From Sepiola atlantica (lineage: Eukaryota; Mollusca; Cephalopoda; Sepiida; Sepiolidae), in assembly GCA_963556195.1 (NCBI GenBank), contig OY744553.1, forward strand, positions 3,212,486 to 3,276,485: DNA of 64,000 bases, written 5' to 3'. Position 1 is the first letter of the stretch. Every line of letters starts with the position of its first letter. Shown here one piece after another: positions 54,056-64,000 of the stretch. Both the position numbers and the translations under genes were made by a program. The notes under the pieces were generated by a model. It searched no databases. It was not told the origin of the DNA and was given only the letters and a program-made list of their open reading frames with translations.

Positions 54056-54074
54056 GTTATGTGATGTTTTCAAA

Positions 54075-57000
54075 GAGTAGTGCGATGTATTTTGAGAGCA
54101 ATGTATTTTGAGAGCAATGTATTTTGAGAGCAATGTAATTTAAGAACAATGTATTTTGAGAGCAATTTATTTTGATAGAAATGTATTTTAAGAGCAATGT
54201 ATTTTGAGAGCAATGCATTTTGCGAGCAATATATTTTGAGAGAAATGTATTTTGAGATTAATGTATTTTAAGAGCAATGTATTTTGAGAGAAATGTATTT
54301 TGAGAGCAATGTATTTTGAGAGCAATGTATTTTAAGAACAATGTATTTTGAGAGCAATGTATTTTGCGAGCAATATATTTTGAGAGAAATGTATTTTGAG
54401 ATTAATGTATTTTAAGAGCAATGTATTTTAAGAGCAATGTATTTTGAGAGCAATGTATTTTGCGAGCAATATATTTTGAGAGAAATGTATTATAAGAGCC
54501 ATGTATTTTAAGAGCAATGTATTTTGAGAGCAATGTATTTTGAGAGCAATGTATTTTGCGAGCAATATATTTTGAGAGAAATGTATTTTGAGATTAATGT
54601 ATTTTAAGAGCAATGTATTTTGAGAACAATGTATTTTCAGAGCAATATATTTTGAGAGAAATTATTTTGAGATTAATGTATTTTAAGAGCAATGTATTTT
54701 AAGAGCAATGCATTTTGAGAGCAATGTATTTTGCAAGCAATATATTTTGAGAGAAATGTATTTTGAGATTAATGTATTTTAAGAGCAATGTATTTTAAGA
54801 GCAATGTATTTTCAAGGCTATGTATTTTGCGAGCAATATATTGTGAGAGAAATTATTTTGAGATTAATGTATTTTAAGAGCAATGTATTTTAAGAGCAAT
54901 GTATTTTGAGAGCAATGTATTTTGCGAGCAATATATTTTGAGAGAAATTATTTTGAGATTAATGTATTTTAAGAGCAATGTATTTTAAGAGCAATGTATT
55001 TTGTCGTTTAATGTATTTTGAGATTAATGTCTTTTAAGAGCAATGTATTTTGAGAGCAATGTATTTTGCGAGCAATGTATTTTGAGAGCAATGTATTTTC
55101 AGAGCAATGTATTTTGCGAGCAATATATTTTGAGAGCAATGTATTTTCAGAGCAATATATTTTGAGAGAAATTATTTTGAGATTAATGTATTTTAAGAGC
55201 AATGTATTTTAAGAGCAATGTATTTTGATAGCAATGTATTTTGCGAGCAATTTATTTTGATAGAAATGTATTTTAAGAGCAATGTATTTTGAGAGCAATG
55301 TATTTTGCGAGCAATGTATTTTGAGAGCAATGTATTTTGAGAGCAATGTATTTTGAGAGCAATGTATTTTAAGAGCAATGTATTTTGTAGAGCAATTTAT
55401 TTTGATAGAAATGTATTTTAAGAGCAATGTATTTTGAGAGCAATGTATTTTGCGAGCAATATATTTTGAGAGAAATGTATTTTGAGATTAATGTATTTTA
55501 AGAGCAATGTATTTTAAGAGCAATGTATTTTGAGAGCAATGTATTTTAAGAACAATATATTTTAAGAGCAATTTATTTTGAGAGCAATGTATTTTAAGAG
55601 CAATGTAATTTGAGACCAATGTATTTTGAGAGCAATGTATTTTAAGAGAAATGTATTTTGAGAGCAATGTATTTTTGGAACAATATATTTTAAGAGCTAT
55701 TTATTTTGAGAGCAATGTAATTTGAGAGCAATGTATTTTGAGAGCAATGTATTTTAAGAGCAATGTATTTTGCGAGCAATATATTTTTAGAGCAATGTAT
55801 TGTGAGAGCAATGTATTTTGAGAGCAATGTATTTTGAGAGCAATGTATTTTGCAAGCAATATATTTTGAGAGAAATTATTTTGAGATTAATGTATTTTAA
55901 GAGTAATGTATTTTAAGAGCAATGTATTTTGCGAGCAATATATTTTGAGAGAAATGTATTTTGAGATTAATGTATTTTAAGAGCAATGTATTTTAAGAGC
56001 AATGTATTTTGAGAGCAATGTATTTTCAGAGCAATGTATTTTGCGAGCAATATATTTTGAGAGAAGTTATTTTGAGATTAAAGTATTTTAAGAGCAATGT
56101 ATTTTAAGAGCAATGTATTTTGCGAGCAATGTATTTTGCGAGCAATATATTTTGAGAGAAATGTATTTTGTCGTTTAATGTATTTTAAGAGCAATGTCTT
56201 TTAAGAGCAATGTATTTTGAGAGCAATGTATTTTGCGAGCAATGTATTTTGAGAGCAATGTATTTTCAGAGCAATGTATTTTGCGAGCAATATATTTTGA
56301 GAGAAATTATTTTGAGATTAATGTATTTTAAGCGCAATGTATGTTAAGAGCAATGTATTTTGAGAGCAATGTATTTTGCGAGCAATATATTTTGAGAGAA
56401 ATGTATTTTGAGATTAATGTATTTAAACAGCAATGTATTTTAAGAGCAATGCATTTTGAGAGCAATGTATTTTGCGAGCAATATATTTTGAGAGAAATGT
56501 ATTTTGAGATTAATGTATTTAAAGAGCAATGTATTTTAAGAACAATGTATTTTCAGAGCAATGTATTTTGCGAGCAATATATTTTGAGAGAAATTATTTT
56601 CAGATTAATGTATTTTAAGAGCAATGTATTTTAAGAGCAATGTATTTTGAGAGCAATGTATTTTGCGAGCAATATATTTTGAGAGAAATGTATTTTGAGA
56701 TTAATGGATTTTAAGAGCAATGTATTTTGAGAGCAATGCATTTTGCGAGCAATATATTTTGAGAGAAATTATTTTGAGATTAATGTATTTTAAGAGCAAT
56801 GTATTTTAAGAGCAATGTATTTTGAGAGCAATGTATTTTGCGAGCAATATATTTTGAGAGAAATTATTTTGAGATTAATGTATTTTAAGAGCAATGTATT
56901 TTAAGAGCAATGTATTTTGAGAGCAATGTATTTTGCGAGCAATATATTTTGAGAGAAATGTATTTTGAGATTAATGTATTTTAAGAGCAATGTATTTTGA

Positions 57001-58350
57001 AAGCAATGTATTTTGAGAGCAATGTATTTTGCGAGCAATATATTTTAAGAGAAATTATTTTAAGATTAATGTATTTTAAAGCAATGTATTTTAAGAGCAA
57101 TGTATTTTGAGAGCAATGTATTTTGCGAGCAATATATTTTGAGAGAAATGTATTATAAGAGCCATGTATTTTAAGAGCAATGTATTTTGAGAGCAATGTA
57201 TTTTGAGAGCAATGTATTTTGCGAGCAATATATTTTGAGAGAAATGTATTTTGAGATTAATGTATTTTAAGAGCAATATATTTTAAGACAATGTATTTTG
57301 AGAGCAATGTATTTTGTGAGCAATGTATTTTGCGAGCAATATATTTTGAGAGAAATTATTTTGAGATTAATGTATTTTAAGAGCAATGTATTTTAAGAGC
57401 AATGTATTTTGAGAGCAATGTATTTTGCGAGCAATATATTTTGAGATAAATTATTTTGAGATTAATGTATTTTAAGAGCAATGTATTTTAAGAGCAATGT
57501 ATTTTCAGAGCAATGTATTTTGCAAGCAATATATTTTGAGAGAAATATATTTTGAGATTAATGTATTTTAAGAGCAATGTATTTTAAGAACAATGTATTT
57601 TGAGAGCAATGTATTTTGCAAGCAATATATTTTGAGAGAAATGTATTTTGAGATTAATGTATTTTAAGAGCAATGTATTTTAAGAACAATGTATTTTGAG
57701 AGCAATGTATTTTGGGAGCAATGTATTTTAAGAGCAATGTATTTCGAGAGCAATGTATTTTGAGAGCAATGTATTATAAGATCCATGTATTTTAAAAGCA
57801 ATGTATTTTGAGAGCAATATATTTTAAGAGCAATGTATTTTGAGAGCAATGTATTTTGAGAACAATTTATTTTGAGAGCAATGTATTTTAAAAGCAATGT
57901 ATTTCAAGAGCAACGTATTTTAAGAGCAATGTACTTTGAGAGCGATGTATTTTGAGAGCAATGTATTTTAAGAGCAATGTATTTTGAGAGCAATGTATTT
58001 TGGAGGCAATGTATTTTAAGAGCAATGTATTTCGAGAGCAATGTATTTTGAGAGCAATGTATTATAAGATCCATGTATTTTAAGAGCAATGTATTTTGAG
58101 AGCAATGTATTTTAAGAGCAATGTATTTTGAGAGCAATGTATTTTGAGAACAATTTATTTTGAGAGCAATGTATTTTAAAAGCAATGTATTTCAAGAGCA
58201 ACGTATTTTAAGAGCAATGTACTTTGAGAGCGATGTATTTTGAGAGCAATGTATTTTAAGAGCAATGTATTTTGAGAGCAATGTTTTTTAGAGCAATTTA
58301 TTTTGAGAGCAATGTATTTTAAGAGCAATGTATTTCAAGAGCATTATATT
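54075..58350. repeat. 16-bp satellite GAGAGCAATGTATTTT with higher-order structure
   Basis: About 4.3 kb of a 16-bp unit. Variant units recur in a fixed order: GCGAGCAATATATTTT, GAGAGAAATGTATTTT, GAGATTAATGTATTTT, AAGAGCAATGTATTTT, giving a higher-order repeat near 95-100 bp through most of the array. A 15-bp variant (GAGAGAAATTATTTT) is frequent. Toward the right a 288-bp block (18 units) is duplicated, with the TATAAGATCCATG variant at about 57775 and 58063. The Lys/Ile/His frames are artefacts. Confidence 0.96.
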
Positions 58351-59184
58351 CCAGGAACACAAAATAATGCTCTTACCTATTGAATTATATCTTATAACAT
58401 TATTCAGCTTACTTTTATAGATGCATGCCTTTATAAGGATAGTACATTAATCCTTAAGTCCAATTTCAGCGGGCATATTAACAGGCTGTCAAACGAACTC
58501 AATAAACTAGGATAAGAATATGGCATTAAGCTATTAATGACACACTGCTCTCAACTTACTTAAAGTGCTCCATCTAGGGAGATCTTTGAACGATTATTTA
58601 TAAATAAATATTATTTTTAAATTAAACTATATACACAGGTTTCTCATGCCACCCTGCAATCATCAGTATAGGAGGAGGCAAATATTAAATAAGAGCCGGC
58701 TGTAAAGCATAATAAAGTGACAGACGAAGAGGGTGATAGACATGAACTCGTTAAGAGATAGGCCTCTAGGTGAGTTAATTGCAAATTACGTACTCACAGA
58801 TGTACAACATACGTCATTAGACAATAGAAAACGATACTATACTCACAGTACGAACCTCTCTAGATACGGGTAGTATTCTAGTTTAAATGATAAAATCAAT
58901 AACAGTGATCGATATCACATTAAGAGTGAAGCAGGTAGCTTTTCTGCTCAGAGCTGGTTGTATATGTAATTTCGAGAAGTCTGACTCTAATAGGTTCATG
59001 TATGTATTGTGCTGTGGTATTAAATCACTCACAACGAGCTGATATTCCAGAAAAGATAGACACGCCGCACAAAACCAAACTGAATCACGGGTCATATACA
59101 TTGCTTAAGACACTTTTAATTGAATTTGATCGCCGTGAATCACCGTTTTTAGACGTAATCTTGCAATGCCATTAATTTCTATCT
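58351..59184. other. No recognisable feature
   Basis: Unique-looking sequence. A 72-codon minus-strand frame at 58883-59101 shows no domain I recognise. Confidence 0.35.
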
Positions 59185-59320
59185 GACGTCATGATCAATG
59201 GGAGTGCATCAAATATACGTGTGCAGCTTTGCGAGGTCGTAAATATGCCATTAATGCATCTCCATCGTGCAGCTGCAGAAATAAATCTGATGCACACGCT
59301 AACGATATCTTAAGATTTTC
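59185..59320 (+). repeat. Dispersed repeat shared with 61430-61575
   Basis: AATGGGAGTGCATCAAATAT, CGTGTGCAGC, GGTCGTAAATATGC and CAGCTGCAGAAATAAATCTG occur in the same order at 61450-61545. Family unknown. Confidence 0.75.
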
Positions 59321-59659
59321 TCTTTTCAAGAGTCGTCTAACGTTAAAACAAGTCATACAATGTACAAACAATTTCGTTGGGAAAGGCTAACACACATGCG
59401 TTTTAAGAATCAACCAAACGAATCAGTGTAATTGATATTTAATGTAAAGTGAGAAATTATCTAGCATTGTCACCAAAATAATATAATAAAAACTGTGTGT
59501 TTTAGTTACTTACGTTAATTGATTGTATGAGTTTTAAAGGGGCAAACATTTTATTTTGATTTTATTTTTACTTTTTTGTTATGGAAATATCTCCAGACAC
59601 GGCAGGAATCAACTTGATGAAGAGGCTAAACAAAAAATACTACTGCGAGGTTAAAAATA

Positions 59660-59795
59660 TCCAACAATAAGAGCTGGACAGGTAGATTCCGACTAAAAAA
59701 AACAGCAAATCTTCCCTCCTTTGTCACAAACATCGCGCATGGAATGTGAAAAATAAATGACAACATAAGGGAAGCGAGAGTTACAAATAAACCCA
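59660..59795 (+). repeat. Dispersed repeat shared with 6560-6690
   Basis: TAGATTCCGACT, ACATCGCGCATGGAATGTG and AAGGGAAGCGAGAGTTA match the 6.6-kb copy. Confidence 0.6.
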
Positions 59796-60142
59796 TGGTC
59801 CATTTTCTATGCCCTTTAGACCAAGGAGTTAAAACGTTGGACTCTTGGTGGTAGTGATACTATCAGACATAACAATAAGTGGCTTTTTACTCTCTTTTTT
59901 AAAATTAGATCAGCGGTTTTTCTATTGAGTCGTGGAGATACTCCTCTTTCAGTAGCTGATACCTACGCACGTGGTGCGGAATTCAACCTGTCCGAGTTGA
60001 TCCGGCTTACTCCGACGGAAGAAGTTTCTAGGGAATATTTAATAAACAAGCGAGTGCCAGTCGCATGTACATCCCCATCAGGGGAGGTAACAATGTTAAT
60101 TTCTGCAGTTCTTTTTTGCAGGTAGGTGTCGACGTTCTCCTA

Positions 60143-60246
60143 CATACAACGCCTGGTATTCCCAAATGGTCACCCATTTAGTACTGACCAGGCTGAACGT
60201 TTCTGAGCTTCGGTGATCTAACGGGAACCGGTGTGTCAGTGTGATC
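60143..60246 (-). pseudogene. 5S rRNA-derived sequence
   Basis: Minus strand: ATCACACTGACACACCGGTT, CCCGTTAGATCACCGAAGCT, CCTGGTCAGTACTAAATGGG, TGACCATTTGGGAATACCAG and GCGTTGTATG follow 5S rRNA order. It shares the CCCGTTAGATCACCG variant with 17138-17240, suggesting both descend from the same amplified derivative. Confidence 0.75.
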
Positions 60247-60349
60247 ATATCTCGTTCAGTAGTATCTGTTCCGATGGATACTTGGTAAGTGATAACTCAT
60301 TAATCTATATAAAGATACCACGGATCAATTGGTACTCAGCTGCTACTCT

Positions 60350-60733
60350 TATTGGCCTTTTGATCAAGATGAAAGTGTAGTATCTGTTCCGATAGATACT
60401 GCATTCCATAAACTGGTATTGTCTTGGCCTTCCGGGCTTTATTTACGCCGGTCTATGGGTCGGTCCTGTGCAGTTCTAGGAGGTCCACTCTCCCAGGCTT
60501 TGCCTTCCCTCTTTGGGGAGGAGTAAGTTTATTGCTTACAGTCTGAGGCGCCCCTACCGTGGAATGCCGACGGTGCTGCCCAGGCAATTTTTAATGGCCA
60601 TAGTGCTCACCTTCTCGGGCGTTGGCTTTTCAATCCCCACTCTCCCGACCCGACCTTAAGTCACATCTTACCTTGTGGGAGTAAGAAAAAACTTTCCTTG
60701 TGCCTAACTCCTGGAGATGAGTAAATAAATACT
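60350..60733 (+). mobile_element. U2-headed repeat, full length
   Basis: Begins TTGGCCTTTTGATCAAGATG, continues GTGTAGTATCTGTTCCGATA, and ends CCTTGTGCCTAACTCCTGGA followed by TAAATAAATA. A detached head fragment (AGTAGTATCTGTTCCGATGG) lies at 60258-60286. Confidence 0.88.
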
Positions 60734-60741
60734 ACGTATTC

Positions 60742-61122
60742 TCTTGGCTTTTTGGCTAAGATCAAACTGTAGTATCTGTTCCGATTGATACTGCACACCA
60801 TAGACGAGTATTGTCTTGGCCTTCGGGGCTTTATTTACGCCGGTCTATGGGTCTGTCCTGTGCAGTTCTAGGAGGTCCACCATCCCAGGCTTTGCCTACC
60901 CTCTTTGGAGAGGAGTAAGCTTATTGCTTACTGCTTCAGGCGCCCTTACCGGGGAATGCCGACGGGGCTGGCCAAGCAATTTTTAATGGCCAGAGTGCTC
61001 ACCTCTCGGGCGCTGGCTTTTCAAACCCCACTTACCCGACCCGACCTTGGGTCACATCTTACCTTGTGGGAGTAAGATAAAACTGGCCTTGTGCCTAACT
61101 ACTGGAGAGGAGTAAATATATA
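60742..61122 (+). mobile_element. U2-headed repeat, full length
   Basis: Begins TTGGCTTTTTGGCTAAGATC and ends at GGAGAGGAGTAAATATATA. Head-to-tail with the preceding copy, 8 bp apart. Confidence 0.88.
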
Positions 61123-61429
61123 CTACGTATAACTTATATGGGAAAGTGATCTCCCCTCCTAAAATCTAAAATAATAAAATCTACAATAAGAAACATTTTA
61201 ATTTTTTTTTCGTACCGGAAATTTGTTGAGGCTGTTTACATGTAATTTGCCCCAAAAAGTAGAAACTTGTTTGTTTTAGGAGGCGGAATACGAGGGGTGC
61301 TCTTCAATAAATTTTCATGCACTTTTATAAATTAGTGTTTTTATGATGTTGGGATATCAGAAATGACACAAAATATATTTTAAAACGATAAATTGACTCG
61401 AGCCGGTTATATCAAAAACTACTTTTATA
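61123..61429. other. No recognisable feature
   Basis: Unique-looking AT-rich sequence. Nothing recognised. Confidence 0.4.
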
Positions 61430-61575
61430 TGCATACGCTGAGACGTGCTCAATGAAAGTGCATTAAATATATGTGTGCATCCTGCATGGTCGTAAAATAT
61501 GCAATTTAATCATCTGCATTGTACAGCTGCAGAAAAAAATCTAATTCATAGATAATAGTATCTGAAATGTGTTTG

Positions 61576-61880
61576 TGGCAATTATGCAGTATAGTAAACA
61601 GCGAAGAAATAGAAATAAATGTATATACAACAAATAATTTTCACCGAAACGAAAGCAGATTATATTTTCTACCGACCTACATAGTTTTATCTTTCTGAAA
61701 GTTTGTGTACGTTTTTCTTATTTCTATATAGGATGTCGTCGATAACTGCTTTTTTAATGTGTAACCATCGAAGATTGTCGCAATTTTTGTCTGTTTTCAG
61801 CTTCTGAGATTCTTCTCATTTAAATGATTTTTATGATGTGAGTTGGTTGTGTATGTAATTTGAGTACGGTGTCTCTAATT
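61576..61880. other. No recognisable feature
   Basis: Unique-looking AT-rich sequence leading into the telomere-like satellite. Confidence 0.4.
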
Positions 61881-61884
61881 GGGT

Positions 61885-61893
61885 TATGGTTAT

Positions 61894-61924
<31 letters not shown>

Positions 61925-62341
61925 GGTAGGGTTTAGGGTTAGGCAATAGAGTTAGGGTTAGGGTTAAGGTAAGATTTAGGGTTAGGATTTAAGGTTAAGG
62001 TTAAAGGTTAGGGTTAGGGTTAGGGTTTAGGGTTAGGCTATAAGGTTAGGGTTAAGGTTAGATTTAGGGTTAGGGTTAGGGTTAGGGTTTAGGATTAGGG
62101 TTAGGGTTTAGGGTTAGGTTATAGGGTTAGGGTAAAGGTTAGATTTAGGGTTAGGGTTAGGGTTTAGGATTAGGGTTAGGGTTTAGGGTTACGCTATAGG
62201 GTTAGGGTTAGGGTTAAAATTAGATTTAGGGTTAGGGTTAGGGTTAGGGTTTAGGATTAGGGTTAGGGTTTAGGGTTACGCTATAGGGTTAGGGTTAGAG
62301 TTAAGGTTAGATTTAGGGTTAGGGTTAGGGTTAGGGTTTAG

Positions 62342-62373
<32 letters not shown>

Positions 62374-62422
62374 CTATAGGGTTAGCGTTAGGGTTAGGAT
62401 TAGGGTTAGGGTTAGGGTTTAG

Positions 62423-62453
<31 letters not shown>

Positions 62454-62675
62454 ACTATATGGTTAGGGATAGGGTTAAGGTTAGATTTAGGGTTAGGGTT
62501 AGGGTTAGGGTTTAGGATTAGGGTTAGGGTTTAGGGTTAGGTTAGATTTAGGGTTAGGGTTAGGGTTAGGGTTAGGGTTTAGGATTAGGGTTAGGGTTTA
62601 GGGTTACGCTATAGGGTTAGGGTTAGGGTTAAGGTTAGATTTAGGGTTAGGGTTAGGGTTAGGGTTAGGGTTCAG

Positions 62676-62707
<32 letters not shown>

Positions 62708-62762
62708 CTATAGGGTTAGCGTTAGGGTTAGGATTAGGGTTAGGGTTAGGGTTAGGGTTTAG

Positions 62763-62793
<31 letters not shown>

Positions 62794-63056
62794 ACTATAT
62801 GGTTAGGGATAGGGTTAAGGTTAGATTTAGGGTTAGGGTTAGGGTTAGGGTTTAGGATTAGGGTTAGGGTTTAGGGTTAGGCTATAGGGTTAGGGTTAAG
62901 GTTATGGTTAGATTTAGAATTAGGGTTAGGGTTAGGGTTAGGGTTAGGGTTAGGGTTTAGCATTAGGGTTAGGGTTTAGGGGTAAGCTATAGGGTTAGGG
63001 TTAGGGTTAAGGTTAGATTTAGTGTTAGGATTTAAGGTTAAGGTTAAAGGTTAGGG
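61885..63056. repeat. Telomere-like (TTAGGG)n satellite with 80-105-bp higher order
   Basis: TTAGGG and TTTAGGG units are punctuated by AGGCTATAGGGTTAG and AAGGTTAGATTTAGGG at intervals of roughly 80-105 bp. The array is about 1.2 kb and in the opposite orientation to 42467-42995. Confidence 0.95.
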
Positions 63057-63196
63057 TGCTATACTGCACAAGATACTACAACACGATCGTAAAATCGCTC
63101 GAAGAGTCGAACGACTAACCAAGAAAATCTCAAAAAAGCAGAACTCCGTGGATTTTAATGAAGCCTGTCTTAATCACAATTTGCTGCCAAACTATA

Positions 63197-63197
63197 C

Positions 63198-63268
<71 letters not shown>

Positions 63269-63347
63269 GAAATAGAGAAAAAGAGACAGAGGAAAATAGA
63301 GAAGGATATATATATATATATAAATAGAGTAATAGAGAAGTTGAGAA

Positions 63348-63381
<34 letters not shown>

Positions 63382-63689
63382 TGATATATATAGAGAGAGA
63401 AAGTGAGAGAAAGAGACAAAAGAAAAATAAAGATTGGTAGAGATAGAGATAGTAAGATATATATATATATATATATACATATATAAAGATATAGAAAGAG
63501 ATAGAAAAAGAGAAGTAGATAGAGAGAGAGAGAAAGAGAGAAAGAGAGTGAGAGAGTGAAAAAGCGATATATATATAGAAGGAAATAGATAGAAAGAGTC
63601 AGAAGAAAATAGAGAAAGAGAGAGAGATAGAGAGAGAGAAACAGATATATAGACAGCTATATAGAAAGGGATAGAGAAAAAGAGAGAGT

Positions 63690-63721
<32 letters not shown>

Positions 63722-63808
63722 CAGACAGACAGAGAAAGAGAGATAGAGAAAGAAATAGATAGATAGATAGATAGAGAGTGAGAGAGAATGAGAGAAAGAG
63801 AGAGAGTA

Positions 63809-63847
<39 letters not shown>

Positions 63848-63874
63848 CAGACAGAGAAAGAGAGATAGAGAAAG

Positions 63875-63905
<31 letters not shown>

Positions 63906-64000
63906 GAGTGAGAGAGAGTGAGAGAAAGAGAGAGAGACTAGCAAAGGCGACAGTATAAAATAAGAGCTGGTGCTCAAACAGAGAGAGAAAGACATATATA
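63197..64000. repeat. Compound (TA)n/(GA)n/(GATA)n repeat region
   Basis: Alternating TA and GA tracts with GATAGATA runs. A block of about 120 bp (TATATAGAGAGAGAGACAGA...GTGAGAGAGAATGAGAGAAA) occurs at about 63690 and 63815. It continues to the window edge. Confidence 0.95.

Noticed and set aside
54075..58350. CRISPR-like array
   Set aside because: The 16-bp units are contiguous with no spacers and the setting is eukaryotic satellite DNA.

Overview
The window looks like a gene-poor, repeat-saturated stretch of an animal nuclear genome. It has relics of mariner and Tc1-like transposases, 5S rRNA-derived and U2 snRNA-derived repeats, a Ty3/gypsy-type LTR, TTAGGG-type telomeric repeats and dozens of long (TA)n microsatellites. 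The 5S-like segments resemble metazoan 5S rRNA, and the mixture suggests a mollusc, possibly a coleoid cephalopod. That placement is inference, not proof. I found no intact protein-coding gene. The long open frames over minisatellites (859, 683 and 445 codons) come from tandem periods divisible by three.

Layout. 0.4-0.9 kb: mariner relic. 1.5-5.8 kb: a 21-bp minisatellite with a 900-bp internal duplication. 6-11 kb: two MITEs and minus-strand U2-headed repeats. 11-18 kb: (TA)n arrays alternating with short dispersed repeats. 18.8-20.3 kb: (TAA)n, then a GAA-rich polypurine tract. 21-26.7 kb: several hammerhead-bearing repeat families. 27.3-28.4 kb: three U2-headed repeats in tandem. 30-33 kb: a deleted Tc1-like element and more hammerhead-like repeats. 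36-39.7 kb: inverted hammerhead pairs and (TA)n. 40.3-41.4 kb: polypyrimidine tract. 42.4-43.0 kb: degenerate CCCTAA repeats, followed by a mariner pseudogene. 46.5-49.1 kb: U2-headed repeats. 49.4-50.7 kb: a hammerhead palindrome and two more hammerhead repeats. 50.8-52.1 kb: telomere-like satellite. 52.8-53.2 kb: LTR. 54.1-58.3 kb: a 16-bp satellite with higher-order structure. 60.3-61.1 kb: two U2-headed repeats. 61.9-63.1 kb: TTAGGG satellite. 63.2-64.0 kb: GA/TA repeats.

The most interesting content is RNA-level. About twenty segments carry a hammerhead ribozyme core (CUGANGA, stem II, GAAA, a very short stem III, stem I), in roughly a dozen unrelated repeat families. In several families the ribozyme follows a tRNA-like segment with A- and B-box sequences. 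In two places it recurs once per unit, at about 291 bp and 332-337 bp. That is the layout expected of retrozyme-like or other circular-RNA-producing elements. Several families share an unusual extra base between A9 and stem II and a stem III reduced to a self-complementary tetranucleotide. A second system is a large family of repeats whose heads copy the 5' end of U2 snRNA, often in head-to-tail arrays.
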